This document shows, in pieces, positions 55,113-64,000 of a DNA stretch of 64,000 nt. The notes beneath the pieces were generated by a model. It did not search any database. It was not told where the DNA came from and saw only the letters and a program-made list of their open reading frames with translations. A program made the position numbers and the translations under genes. The DNA is from Aliikangiella maris. GTDB taxonomy: Bacteria > Pseudomonadota > Gammaproteobacteria > Enterobacterales > Kangiellaceae. The stretch covers positions 246,241 to 310,240 of the forward strand of contig NZ_JBFDAH010000003.1 in NCBI RefSeq assembly GCF_040719265.1, written 5' to 3'. The number at the start of each line of letters is the position of its first letter. Within the stretch, counting starts at the first letter, position 1.

Positions 55113-56372
55113 TCAGCGAATTTGCCCTTCACCTTCAACCACAAATTTTTGTGATGTCAATGATTCTAGTCCCATTGGCCCGTAAGCATGAATTTTAGAG
55201 GTTGAAATTCCAATTTCAGCACCTAAACCCAACTCTCCACCATCAGAAAATCGCGAAGAAGCATTAACCATAACCACCGATGCATCGACTTCATTAATAA
55301 ATCGCTCGGCATTATCTTGCGATTGTGTTGCGATGACTTCGGTATGACCAGAACCATATTGATCGATAAACTCAACCGCTTCATCAAACGAATCAACAGT
55401 CACAATAGAAATCTCCAATGCTAAAAATTCTTTGGCAAATAAATCACCATCAGCAGCCTCAATTTCTGGTAGCAGTTGTCGAGTTTTAGAGCATCCATAT
55501 AATTTGACCCCTTTTGCTTGCAAAGCGCTGGCGGCTTCGGGCAAAAATGCAGAAGCGATATGCTGATGAACAATTAACCCTTCCAGTGCATTGCACACGC
55601 CAGGGCGCTGCGTTTTACCATTAATCAATAAATCCAGAGCCAGAGGCAAGTCAGCCGATTCATCAACATATAAATGACAAACGCCCTTATAATGCTTAAT
55701 TACAGGGATATGGCTATTGGCGACCACATGTCTGATGAGTCCTTCGCCACCCCGAGGAATGACAACATCTATAAGCTCATCCAGCTTGAGTAATTCATTC
55801 ATTAACTGGCGATCAGTCGATGCGAGTACGGTGATTCCAGCAGGATGAAAACCATTGTCAGTGAGTGCTTTTTGCCAGCAGGTAGCAATGGCTTGATTGG
55901 AATGAAAAGCTTCTTTGCCGCCACGTAAAATAATCCCATTACCACTTTTTAAAGCCAACGCAGCCGCTTCAACAGTAACATTGGGGCGTGATTCATAAAT
56001 CATTAAAATAACCCCTAGCGGAATTCTCTTTTTACGCACTTTTATACCATTTGGCCTTTTTGTCATAGGCAAGACTTCCGATAACGGATCAGGCAATTCG
56101 GCCACTTCAGCCAAGGCTTTTTGCATTTGCTCAATGCCTGTTAAATTAATGGTTAACCGATCGATCATCGCTGCAGACAAGCCGTCTTTTTCCGCCTGTT
56201 CAACATCACGCTCATTGGCCGCGAGTATAGTGGCTTTATTTTCTATTAATGCTTTTACCATTGAGAACAAAATTGCATTTTTTTGTGTCGGGTTGGCTAA
56301 TGCGATTGCTTTTGCTGCTTTACGAGTTTGCTCACATTGTTGTTTAATCGCCGTTAAGTCTTGAGTATTCAT
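55113..56372 (-). CDS. proA: Gamma-glutamyl phosphate reductase
   Basis: 419 residues, normal length. The aldehyde-dehydrogenase-type fold has MIYESRPNVTVEAAALALKS, LRGGKEAFHSN, DVVIPRGGEGLIRHV and the catalytic Cys in TQRPGVCNALEGL. It reduces gamma-glutamyl phosphate to glutamate semialdehyde in proline synthesis. AGGAG precedes the ATG, and the upstream proB ends 12 bases earlier, so the two form an operon. Confidence 0.95.
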   Translation of the reverse strand: MNTQDLTAIKQQCEQTRKAAKAIALANPTQKNAILFSMVKALIENKATILAANERDVEQAEKDGLSAAMIDRLTINLTGIEQMQKALAEVAELPDPLSEVLPMTKRPNGIKVRKKRIPLGVILMIYESRPNVTVEAAALALKSGNGIILRGGKEAFHSNQAIATCWQKALTDNGFHPAGITVLASTDRQLMNELLKLDELIDVVIPRGGEGLIRHVVANSHIPVIKHYKGVCHLYVDESADLPLALDLLINGKTQRPGVCNALEGLIVHQHIASAFLPEAASALQAKGVKLYGCSKTRQLLPEIEAADGDLFAKEFLALEISIVTVDSFDEAVEFIDQYGSGHTEVIATQSQDNAERFINEVDASVVMVNASSRFSDGGELGLGAEIGISTSKIHAYGPMGLESLTSQKFVVEGEGQIR

Positions 56373-56384
56373 TATAATTTTCTC

Positions 56385-57188
56385 CTAATTCAGCATGCTA
56401 TTCATTCGGCTAGACGCAGCAAAAAATAGTGTGCCTGTTTGCCGCGTTTGCTTGAGCTGTTCAAAAGTTGCCGCTTTTCTACCATTAACAATTAACGTAT
56501 TAATGCCTGCTTGCATCGCCGTATCTGCTGCCTGAATTTTAGTTTTCATACCTCCGGTTGCAATCGGGTTTGTGGTTATTCCAGCACTTTGCAAAATTGA
56601 ATCATCAATCGTTTCAACCACTTCGATTAATTGCGCATCGGCATGAAGCTGTGGATTTTTGTTGTATAATCCATCGACATCGCTACAAATAATCAGCAGG
56701 TCAGCATCGCACATAACAGCGACCTGTGCCGCCAGATTATCATTATCACCAACCACTAATTCATCAATCACCACAGAATCATTTTCATTGATAATTGGGA
56801 TTGCCTGCATCTGTAATAACGTATTGAGCGTATTTTTTGCATTCGCTACACGCTTACTACTTTCCAAATCAGAACGCGTCAATAAAATTTGTGCGCATTG
56901 ATTATCAAATAATTTTTGCCAATGTTGCATTAAATAAGATTGGCCCACTGCAGCGAGAGCCTGCTTTTGCGGAATAGAGACCTGCTGAGCCAAATCAAAT
57001 TTCATTAGCCCTGCCCCTGCGGCAACACTCCCCGATGAAACCAGTACCACCTCTTTACCATGTTGCACAGAATGTTGAATAAACTCAGCTAATGCCAACA
57101 GATAACGAATACTACAACCATTTCCCTCTGGCGCGATTAACGCACTCCCCACCTTGATCACGGCACGCTGCCAGTCAATCATTTGCAT
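56385..57188 (-). CDS. proB: Glutamate 5-kinase lacking a PUA domain
   Basis: About 267 residues. The amino acid kinase domain is complete: AVIKVGSALIAPEGNG, VVLVSSGSVAAGAGLMKF, NENDSVVIDELVVGDNDNLA, ICSDVDGLYNKNP and GGMKTKIQAADTAM. It ends directly after this domain, while E. coli ProB (367 residues) has a C-terminal PUA domain. The next bases lead straight into proA, so this is not a recent truncation. It phosphorylates glutamate in the first step of proline synthesis. The start is ATG 57188 or, less likely, GTG 57200. Confidence 0.92.
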   Translation of the reverse strand: MQMIDWQRAVIKVGSALIAPEGNGCSIRYLLALAEFIQHSVQHGKEVVLVSSGSVAAGAGLMKFDLAQQVSIPQKQALAAVGQSYLMQHWQKLFDNQCAQILLTRSDLESSKRVANAKNTLNTLLQMQAIPIINENDSVVIDELVVGDNDNLAAQVAVMCDADLLIICSDVDGLYNKNPQLHADAQLIEVVETIDDSILQSAGITTNPIATGGMKTKIQAADTAMQAGINTLIVNGRKAATFEQLKQTRQTGTLFFAASSRMNSMLN

Positions 57189-57655
57189 TTTTACACTCAC
57201 TTTGTTTTCAGATTTGAGTTATTACCTGAACCTGGATTAGCCCGCGGTTCACAGATAATTAATTAAACTTTTTTAAAACGATAAATAAAAAAATAGATTA
57301 ACTAACCCACAAGGGGAGTTGGGATATAAGGAGAGAATTTAAAATTAAAAGATTTTGAGAACATGATCTTATTTATTTAAGGGAATCACTGTTTATCCTA
57401 CAGAATATTCGACGAATATCAACCATTATTTAACCAATTGCTTATAAGAAAAAGCCATATATTAACCGATTATTTACGCCAACTTAGCACAGTTCTGTTG
57501 AATATTTAAATTAATAAGCATATTTCGTACCTTCGATCTACTGTTCTTTTTGACCTTAGTCAATACGCATTTGCTCAATTTATTTACAATTACATCGTGG
57601 TAGTCAAGTTATTCCACCCTTCATAGATTCATTTAAAAAACTAGGAGACAAGATC
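57189..57655. other. Intergenic region between proB and the small heat shock gene
   Basis: About 465 bases between divergent genes. No sigma-32 consensus (CTTGAA/CCCCAT) and no CIRCE element was seen upstream of the heat-shock gene. A clear ribosome site AGGAGA precedes the ATG at 57656. Confidence 0.35.
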
Positions 57656-58078
57656 ATGAGTTTAGTTAGATGGAATCCTTTTAGAGAATTTGACAGTTTT
57701 TTTTCACCTTCCACTCGATTAATGAGTAACTTTCAAGACTCTGCTATCGAATCAAGTTGGAAACCGCTCGTTGATGTCACTGAAGATGCCAGTGAATATC
57801 TCATTAAAGTTGAATTACCAGAAGTCAAAAAAGAAGATATCAAAGTGGCGATTAACAACAATTATCTCACTTTATCGGGTGAGCGAAAATTTGAAAAAGA
57901 AGATAAAAAGCTTCACACCATTGAGCGATTTTATGGCCATTTTGAGCGCACCTTTAATCTGCCTGAAAACGTCTGCGAAGCAGATATTCACGCAGAATTC
58001 AAAGATGGTCTATTACAATTACATTTGAAAAAATCAGAGTTACCAAAAAACAGTCAACGCCACATTAACATTCAATAA
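57656..58078 (+). CDS. Hsp20/alpha-crystallin small heat shock protein
   Basis: 140 residues. The N-terminal arm MSLVRWNPFREFDSFFSPST is typical of the class A/Hsp20 group. The alpha-crystallin domain (about 40-130) has VELPEVKKEDIKVAI, LSGERKFE, FERTFNLPENV and AEFKDGLLQLHLKK. A short C-terminal extension lacks a clear I-x-I motif; the end RHINIQ may serve. It holds unfolding proteins in a refoldable state. Monocistronic, with a hairpin after the stop. Confidence 0.93.
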   Translation: MSLVRWNPFREFDSFFSPSTRLMSNFQDSAIESSWKPLVDVTEDASEYLIKVELPEVKKEDIKVAINNNYLTLSGERKFEKEDKKLHTIERFYGHFERTFNLPENVCEADIHAEFKDGLLQLHLKKSELPKNSQRHINIQ

Positions 58079-58206
58079 AACCTAGCAGCATTGGCTTTTA
58101 GTTGAAACTAATGTGTCGTTTAAAAAACTAAAAGTTGTTGTCACGTTTGTGAGGAACGCTGAGGTATAAGCTAAAGCGGTAACCGATACTCACCAAAACA
58201 TTGAAG

Positions 58207-58236
58207 CTGCCGGGTCGACTAACCGGCAGTTTATTT
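58207..58236 (+). terminator. Terminator between the convergent hsp20 and channel genes
   Basis: A 7-bp GC-rich stem (58207-58213 with 58223-58229, 9-base loop) is followed by TTTATTTAA on the plus strand. It lies about 130 bases after the hsp20 stop and overlaps the stop of the minus-strand gene. Confidence 0.6.
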
Positions 58237-58693
58237 AATTTTCTTTCCAATAACTTTTCATTTCATAATATAAAAATGAAGCAGTCCAGGTGACTAACAC
58301 TAGTCCAGTTAATGATTCTATCCCCGTCAAATATCGAATTTCACCAACCGGTTGTATATCGCCAAACCCCAAGGTTGTGTAAGTTGTGAAGGAAAAATAA
58401 GCACAATCCATGAGCGAACCGCTAGAGTTTCCAACTAAATTTCCCCACCCGCTAATATGAATCATCACATAATAAGCTAAAGCAAATACCCACACCTCAA
58501 CTATATGCGCAAATAGTGCACCAAAAACACCGATCACAATTTTAAAATTATGTTTTACTCTCAATCGTGGTAATTGATGCGTCAATTGATGCAAGATTTC
58601 ATAGTGAATCAAGACGACAATAGCGATAATCAGGCTGTTAACAATAAAGACACCAAGCATTAAAGGTGACACCAAAATAGTTTTGAGTGACAC
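58235..58693 (-). CDS. Small two-pore-segment K+ channel-like protein
   Basis: 152 residues with three hydrophobic spans and a pore loop before the last: (about 10-28, LMLGVFIVNSLIIAIVVLIH), (about 50-75), then the P-loop CAYFSFTTYTTLGFGDIQPV with the filter-like TLGFGD (about 107-112), and a final span (TGLVLVTWTASFLYYEMKSY). This matches ion channel (Ion_trans_2) proteins. TLGFGD departs from the canonical T-V-G-Y-G of K+ channels, so selectivity is uncertain. The frame opens with GTG at 58693 and no strong ribosome site was found, so the N-terminus is provisional. Confidence 0.8.
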   Translation of the reverse strand: MSLKTILVSPLMLGVFIVNSLIIAIVVLIHYEILHQLTHQLPRLRVKHNFKIVIGVFGALFAHIVEVWVFALAYYVMIHISGWGNLVGNSSGSLMDCAYFSFTTYTTLGFGDIQPVGEIRYLTGIESLTGLVLVTWTASFLYYEMKSYWKEN

Positions 58694-58974
58694 ACAGGTT
58701 ATCTTGTTAAATGCGAAATAGCAACGCTACTGACTATTGTAGCAATAATAATCTATTGGTCGATAAGAAAAGAACGAATAACAACAACTCATATCAGAAT
58801 ATTCAATAAAACTCGAGTTACTCCACTAAAGAACTGACGATGAACATTGATTGGATAAAATTTAGTTTTCAGAAATTTAGTCAAAGTGGCAACTCGCATT
58901 TGGCAATTGATATAAGACTTAGTTGTCAAATGCGAGCAGTAATTATTTTAGTAACAATCGTTTTGTGGAAGTCG

Positions 58975-59694
58975 TTACAAGCTTGAAAAATTATCTTCGT
59001 GTAAACCACATTCACGCTTTACACCACCAAACCTTGTTTCTTCTTCGCTCATTCCCAAACTTAGTGGGACAGTGCTATGAGTATCACCAATCGAAACATA
59101 ACCTTTTTCCCACAAAGGATGATAAGGCAAATCATTCGCTTTTAAATACTGATAAACGGTTCGATTATTCCAGTCAATTAATGGATGAACTTTAATTCTG
59201 CCACGAATTTTTTGAATAACTGGCAAGTTTTGTCGACTATTGGATTGGCTACGCATCAATCCAGCAAACCAAGTCAATACATTTAATTCTTCCAGTCCAC
59301 GCTCCATCGGTTCGACTTTATTCATCTGATTGTAACGGGTTAAACCATCAACACCTTTTTCCCAGAGTTTGCCATAACGAGCTTCTTGCCAGACGCTTGA
59401 AACTTTAGCGCGATAAACTTTTAAATTTAATTGTAATCGGCTGGTCAATTCATCGACAAATTGATAGGTTTCAGGAAAGAGATATCCCGTATCGGTTAAT
59501 ATCACCGGAATATCTTTTTTCAATTGCGTCACCATATGCAGACTGACCGCCGACTGAACCCCAAAGCTTGAAGAAAGAGCAAACTCACCAGGCAAATTTT
59601 CTAACGCCCACTCAATTCGCTCTTGTGCTGTTTTGGGTTCAAGAATTTCATTCGCTTCTTGTATTTTTCTTTCATTCCAAACCGAATCTAACAC
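58975..59694 (-). CDS. cysH: Phosphoadenylyl-sulfate reductase
   Basis: About 239 residues. The PAPS reductase fold shows ALSSSFGVQSAVSLHM (PP-loop), VILTDTGYLFPETYQFVDEL, HPLIDWNNRTVYQYL and the catalytic KRECGLHED near the C-terminus, with no [4Fe-4S] Cys pairs, as in the PAPS type. It reduces PAPS to sulfite using thioredoxin. AGGAG directly abuts the ATG at 59700, leaving no spacer, so GTG at 59694 with six bases of spacing is preferred. It is the last gene of the cysJIH operon, 69 bases after cysI. Confidence 0.92.
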   Translation of the reverse strand: MLDSVWNERKIQEANEILEPKTAQERIEWALENLPGEFALSSSFGVQSAVSLHMVTQLKKDIPVILTDTGYLFPETYQFVDELTSRLQLNLKVYRAKVSSVWQEARYGKLWEKGVDGLTRYNQMNKVEPMERGLEELNVLTWFAGLMRSQSNSRQNLPVIQKIRGRIKVHPLIDWNNRTVYQYLKANDLPYHPLWEKGYVSIGDTHSTVPLSLGMSEEETRFGGVKRECGLHEDNFSSL

Positions 59695-59763
59695 GGTCAT
59701 CTCCTACATTAATTTGTCATGTTGACAAGATGAACTTGTCAACAGAGTTAAAAGTCAACGTAT

Positions 59764-61467
59764 TTACTGATGAAAGTCCAAACCATTAACAACTGCTTTG
59801 ACGTAATTGGCTCTAATTACATAGTCGCCAAAGCTCTCATTACTTTCACGCTGCTTAGCATAGTTTTCTAATATTGATTCAAGCGCTTCAAGAATTTGTG
59901 GCTCACCAATATTTTCTCGATAAAGTTTATTTAAACGACTCCCCACGGGATTACCACCTAAATATAAATTGTATTTACCAGGTGCCTTACCAACCAGTCC
60001 TACTTCGGCCAAAAATGGTCGAGCACAGCCATTAGGACACCCCGTCATGCGCACATTAATCGGTTGTGTCTGCAATGAATACTTATCCATCAAAGCTTCG
60101 AGTTTGTCTAAAAATGTCGGCAAATACCTTTCAGCTTCTGCCATTGCCAACGAGCAAGTTGGAAATGCTACACAAGCAAGTGAGTTCAATCTTGTTGGCG
60201 ACTCTTTATCACCAATACTAATATTGTATTGTTGAACAAGTGCAGCAACTTTGTCTTTAACTTCAGGCTGAATGTTACTGATAATTAAATTTTGATTTGG
60301 GGAAATTCTAAATTCTCCAGAATGAATTTTTGCGATTTCCAAAAGCCCGGTAAATAGTTTCGCCTCATCATTATCAATAATTCGGCCACTGTGAATATAG
60401 AGTGTTAAGTGCCAGTTTCCATTTTCGTCTTGCATCCAACCATAACGATCGCCGTTATGAGTAAACTCATAAGGTTTTGCTGGAGCCAACTCAAATCCGA
60501 GGTATTCATTTAAAATCGATTTAAATTGTTCGATTCCTAAACGATCGATTGTGTATTTTAAACGAGCAAGCTTTCTCACTTCTCGATTACCATAATCGCG
60601 CTGAACTTTAACTACATTCTCAGAAACTTGCAGTACTTGGTCTAGGGTACAAAAACCAATTACATCAGCAACACGTGGATAAGTTGTCTCGTCACCATGA
60701 GAGCTTCCCATACCGCCGCCTGTAGCAACATTAAACCCAATCAGTTCATCATTTTCGACAATAGCAATAAAGCCTAAATCATTGGCAAATATATCCACAT
60801 CATTATAAGGCGGTACTGCAATTGCTGTTTTAAATTTTCGTGGCAAATAAGTTTGCCCATAAATAGGCTCTTGAGTTGATTCAACTTTTTCGCCATCTAG
60901 CCAGATCTCATGATAGGCTTTAGTTTTAGGTAATAAGTGCTCGCTGATTTTTTTTGCCCACTCGTAAACCTCGGCATGAATTTTTGAAGTTTGTGGTAAC
61001 GGATTACCCATAACGTTACGATTCACATCGCCACAAGCCGCGATAGTATCGAGCATTGTTTGATTGATTCCAGCAATCGTTGTTTTTAAATTTCGCTTAA
61101 AAACACCATGCCATTGAAATGCTTGACGCGTTGTTAGTCGTAAGCTGCCATTTGAATATTGTGTCGCAAGTTCTGCCAATTGAATATACTGCTCAGCGCT
61201 TGCAACTCCGCCAGGTACACGTGCCCGAATCATAAATGAATACAATGGCTCGAGTTTTTGTTTTCTGCGCTCGTTTCTCAAATCACGATCGTCTTGCTGA
61301 TAAATCCCATGAAACTTAATCAACATTAAATCATCATCAGCAACCGAACCCGTAATCGGATCTTGTAAACTCGGTGTTATTGTGCCGCGTAAATAGTTAC
61401 TTTCAACTTTAATTCTTTCAACATCCGAATGAATCGTCGGATCGTATTGAGTCTGCTTAATAGTCAT
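59764..61467 (-). CDS. cysI: Sulfite reductase hemoprotein subunit
   Basis: 567 residues, normal length. The siroheme/[4Fe-4S] Cys motifs are visible: CVAFPTCSLAMAEAERYLP and TGCPNGCARPFLAEVG (about 475). The duplicated fold includes RLTTRQAFQWHGVFK and CGDVNRNVMGNP. With CysJ it reduces sulfite to sulfide with NADPH. The start ATG is two bases after the cysJ stop (TGATTATG), indicating translational coupling. Confidence 0.95.
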   Translation of the reverse strand: MTIKQTQYDPTIHSDVERIKVESNYLRGTITPSLQDPITGSVADDDLMLIKFHGIYQQDDRDLRNERRKQKLEPLYSFMIRARVPGGVASAEQYIQLAELATQYSNGSLRLTTRQAFQWHGVFKRNLKTTIAGINQTMLDTIAACGDVNRNVMGNPLPQTSKIHAEVYEWAKKISEHLLPKTKAYHEIWLDGEKVESTQEPIYGQTYLPRKFKTAIAVPPYNDVDIFANDLGFIAIVENDELIGFNVATGGGMGSSHGDETTYPRVADVIGFCTLDQVLQVSENVVKVQRDYGNREVRKLARLKYTIDRLGIEQFKSILNEYLGFELAPAKPYEFTHNGDRYGWMQDENGNWHLTLYIHSGRIIDNDEAKLFTGLLEIAKIHSGEFRISPNQNLIISNIQPEVKDKVAALVQQYNISIGDKESPTRLNSLACVAFPTCSLAMAEAERYLPTFLDKLEALMDKYSLQTQPINVRMTGCPNGCARPFLAEVGLVGKAPGKYNLYLGGNPVGSRLNKLYRENIGEPQILEALESILENYAKQRESNESFGDYVIRANYVKAVVNGLDFHQ

Positions 61468-61469
61468 AA

Positions 61470-63302
61470 TCAGTATACATCTCTTTGGTAACGTTTATCT
61501 TTTCTTAGCTGACTCAGGTAAGCTTCAGCATCTTCCTGATTCAAACCACCTTCAGATTGAATAATCTGGATTAGTGCATTGTTCACATCTTTGGCCATTC
61601 TGTTCATGTCACCACAAACATAAAGATAAGCGCCCTGCTCATTAATCCATTGCCAGACTTGTGCTGCACTTTCTAACAGACGATCTTGCACATAGATTTT
61701 CTCCGCTTGGTCTCGAGAAAAAGCGACACTTAATTGATTAAGCAGACCATCTTTTAAATAAGCCTGTAGTTCAACTTGATATAAAAAATCAGTATTGAAA
61801 TTTGGATTGCCAAAGAATAACCAGTTTGCACCATTGGCCTCGGTCTCTTGACGTTCTTGCAGAAAAGCACGGAATGGTGCAATACCAGTGCCTGGGCCAA
61901 TCATAATTACTGGTTTATCTGCCACAGGTAATTTGAAGTTTTTGTTTTTATCAATGTAAACCAACACTTCATCATCTGCTGCCAATGATTCAAGCAAATA
62001 GTAACTAGCCGTACCAAAGCGAGTTCCTTGCTCATTTTCAGATTCTTCCAGACCAACCGTGATATGAACTTCTTCAGGATTCGCCTGTAAGCTTGATGAA
62101 ATTGAATACAAACGCGGTTTAATTGGTTTTAATAAATCAACTAACTGTTGTGCTGAAATTTGTGCTGGCGCAGCCAACACCACATCGATAACTTGATGGT
62201 TTTTGATATATTCTGAAAATTCACTTTCTGCAATTTTATTTAACTCGTCACTTTTTGCGAGTATGGCATATTCACGAATAAAATCTTTGGTCAATAACGA
62301 AACTTCCAGATTCTCTGTCAGTGCGCTAAGCAGTGTTTTTTCGCCACTCTTAACCGTTACATTTTCTTCACCGGACAGTTTTAATGTCGCTAAAATTTCT
62401 TGCACAGTTTGTAAATTATTTTTTGGCCAGATTCCTAAAGAGTCGCCCGGCTCATAAACAATACCAGAATCTTCTAAAGAAATTTCAATGTGATTAATAT
62501 GTTTTACCGAATCACGTCCGGTAATTTTTTGATTATCTAAAATAGTTGCAGTAAATGGATTGTCACGGGTGTACTGACTGGTTACTAGATTATCAGTGGC
62601 GCTTCCCGTCTGTCCAACTGCCGTACTATTAGCCGTATTATTAACAGTCGTTAATTTCTCAAGCGCTTCTACAACCTGTTTAATCCAGTTTTGCGACGGC
62701 TCGGCATAATCTAAATCGCAATCAACGCGCTCAACCAAAGCTTTGGAACCCAGCTTAGTCAATGCCTGATCAAAATCTTTGCCGGTTTGACAGAAAAATT
62801 CATAACTTGAATCTCCCAGACTTAACACAGCATGTTGCACGTCAGCTAACTTTGGCGCACGCTTACTTCGAATAAACTCATGGAAGTCAATTGCATCATC
62901 AGGTGGTTCACCCTCACCATGCGTTGATGCGACCACCAAAATCACTTGTTGCTCTTTAAGTTTGTTCGCTTTGAAGTCAGCCGTTGAAACCAATTCAGCG
63001 TCAATGCCTTTTTGCGAAAGTGCTTGATGGAGATTTTCAGCAATAGACTGCGCATTACCGGTTTGTGATCCATAAAGCACAACCGTTTTAAGCGCAACTG
63101 GCTGTGCAACGGATGCCTCCAACTGCGCTTGCAACAATTGATTAGTTTGCGACAATTGAGGCGTATTATGTCGAGCATCGGCAATCCCCGAGCAATAGCC
63201 ACTTAGCCAATAAAGCGCTTTAGTATCAAAACCTTGCACTTTCTCTAATAGCTCATTGCTTAAATGCTGAGCGTTTTGAGGAAAATCTACTTTTTGGTTC
63301 AC
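61470..63302 (-). CDS. cysJ: Sulfite reductase flavoprotein subunit
   Basis: 610 residues. The N-terminal flavodoxin domain has VLYGSQTGNAQSIAENLHQA and STHGEGEPPDDA. The FAD-binding domain has RLYSISSSL and GTASYYLLE, and the NADPH-binding domain has MIGPGTGIAPFRAFLQER, CGDMNRMAKDV and a final KRYQRDVY. It passes electrons from NADPH through FAD and FMN to CysI. It starts with GTG at 63302 and is the first gene of the operon; no clear promoter or CysB site was identified upstream. Confidence 0.95.
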   Translation of the reverse strand: MNQKVDFPQNAQHLSNELLEKVQGFDTKALYWLSGYCSGIADARHNTPQLSQTNQLLQAQLEASVAQPVALKTVVLYGSQTGNAQSIAENLHQALSQKGIDAELVSTADFKANKLKEQQVILVVASTHGEGEPPDDAIDFHEFIRSKRAPKLADVQHAVLSLGDSSYEFFCQTGKDFDQALTKLGSKALVERVDCDLDYAEPSQNWIKQVVEALEKLTTVNNTANSTAVGQTGSATDNLVTSQYTRDNPFTATILDNQKITGRDSVKHINHIEISLEDSGIVYEPGDSLGIWPKNNLQTVQEILATLKLSGEENVTVKSGEKTLLSALTENLEVSLLTKDFIREYAILAKSDELNKIAESEFSEYIKNHQVIDVVLAAPAQISAQQLVDLLKPIKPRLYSISSSLQANPEEVHITVGLEESENEQGTRFGTASYYLLESLAADDEVLVYIDKNKNFKLPVADKPVIMIGPGTGIAPFRAFLQERQETEANGANWLFFGNPNFNTDFLYQVELQAYLKDGLLNQLSVAFSRDQAEKIYVQDRLLESAAQVWQWINEQGAYLYVCGDMNRMAKDVNNALIQIIQSEGGLNQEDAEAYLSQLRKDKRYQRDVY

Positions 63303-63920
63303 GTTACTTAGTCAATTAGTGAGAATTGAGCAAGAGTTTGTACTTGTCACTCACTTTATGCCACTAATCAACAGCTATTCGGCAATAACCAATGGTAATT
63401 TTCTTTATTCAATTGAATCCGGAAAAAATTAAATTTTTAAAATTCAAAATGTTAGCTTTAACACAGATATAAAATAGAGCTAGTCAAGTGGCATTAAAGC
63501 TTTATGACAAAGATGGTTTAGTCACTTATTATGACATTCTTTACACTCCTCCCCAGTAACAAAACGAGAGAACTCAAGGCGCACCCTACTTAATACCGAT
63601 ATAAAATATTAGGCATTTCAAATAGTGGGGATTTCAAATAGTAAGGATTTCTCTTGACTTAAAAAGAACAGTGATAATAGAGAAAGGCAATATGAATTAG
63701 TAAGAGCATCCATGCTAACCTTTTAGATAGGGCCTCCGGCAAACATTCGACACATTAAAGTAATTTTCCGAGTCTGTAATTAAGATTTTTCTCAATTTTA
63801 TGTGAGATATTGTCCATTCTGTGATCTATACCAGTAAAAATTAATTCAATTCCAGTTTAAATTACGGTGCGGCAAAAAATACCTGATTTTGTGTGATTTC
63901 CCACATTAATGTCGAACCAT
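63303..63920. other. Intergenic region upstream of cysJIH
   Basis: About 620 AT-rich bases with short repeats (AAATAGT near 63620-63645). It must hold the cysJIH promoter. No RNA structure or small gene was recognised. Confidence 0.3.
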
Positions 63921-64000
63921 TCAATCCTTTTCAGCCAAATTAACATCATCACTCAATTCTTCTTTATAACGTGAATTCGGGAAACTTAATTTTTCTGTAG
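63921..64000 (-). CDS. Possible C-terminal end of a gene extending beyond the right edge
   Basis: One minus frame is open from the window edge to a TGA at 63921-63923 and reads EKLSFPNSRYKEELSDDVNL then AEKD. The charged, coding-like composition suggests the tail of a protein whose body lies outside the window. The family cannot be identified from 25 residues, and chance is possible. Confidence 0.3.
   Translation of the reverse strand, partial: TEKLSFPNSRYKEELSDDVNLAEKD

Noticed and set aside
57201..57655. Search for a heat-shock promoter or RNA thermometer before hsp20
   Set aside because: No sigma-32 consensus, CIRCE element or ROSE-like pairing could be supported by eye.

Overview
The window looks like a chromosomal segment of an AT-rich, free-living gammaproteobacterium. 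The best marker is the block uvrY-uvrC-pgsA followed by tRNA-Gly, tRNA-Cys and tRNA-Leu, the same order as in Escherichia coli. Other gammaproteobacterial markers are fadI-fadJ, cysJ-cysI-cysH, yciK, yfcH, a YbdL/YafV-like pair, DUF416 and DUF1631 genes, and a GlyGly-CTERM tail. The many exported hydrolases and multidomain surface proteins suggest a marine heterotroph of the Kangiella/Aliikangiella type; this placement is inference.

Layout. 1-2.1 kb is a decayed region: a truncated exported protein runs into inverted pieces of an RHS-repeat/fibronectin-III gene that carries frame breaks and is in permuted order. 2.3-14.9 kb is an exported-protein region: a trypsin-like protease with PKD and two PPC domains, a small exported protein, an S9 peptidase, a very large surface protein with thrombospondin type 3 motifs, and a secreted nuclease. 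A 55-residue single-span membrane protein follows. 15-22.2 kb is mainly metabolism on the minus strand: omega-amidase/aminotransferase, xthA, an M61 peptidase, an MFS-like transporter and an alpha/beta hydrolase. 22.2-23.1 kb has no known gene but holds a strong minus-strand terminator and a possible small RNA or microprotein. 23.1-32.5 kb holds a glutamine amidotransferase, a secreted cyclophilin and a three-gene RND efflux operon.

33-44.3 kb is rich in signalling and envelope genes: a periplasmic-sensor diguanylate cyclase, DUF416, a hexapeptide acetyltransferase, DUF1631, a dead beta-propeller gene, yfcH, an EVE protein, DUF3300, and a class III nucleotide cyclase fused to a PilZ domain. 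44.7-48.8 kb is the tRNA/pgsA/uvrC/uvrY block. 49-63.3 kb holds yciK, a second diguanylate cyclase, fadIJ, proBA, an Hsp20, a K+ channel-like protein and the sulfite-reduction operon cysJIH. The last 80 bases may be the C-terminal end of another minus-strand gene.

Themes. Two GGDEF enzymes with intact-looking inhibitory sites and a PilZ-cyclase fusion suggest a link between c-di-GMP and cyclic nucleotide signalling. Short tandem repeats with 8-, 9-, 15- or 21-base units recur between genes. Single-base frame breaks in short homopolymers occur at least three times (near 985, 1717 and 43242) and could be real mutations or assembly errors. No CRISPR array, intact insertion sequence or prophage was seen. 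I found no convincing complete new system. The most notable candidates are the cyclase-PilZ protein, the 22.75-22.94 kb transcript candidate, the GlyGly-CTERM cyclophilin, and the inverted repeats around the nuclease gene.
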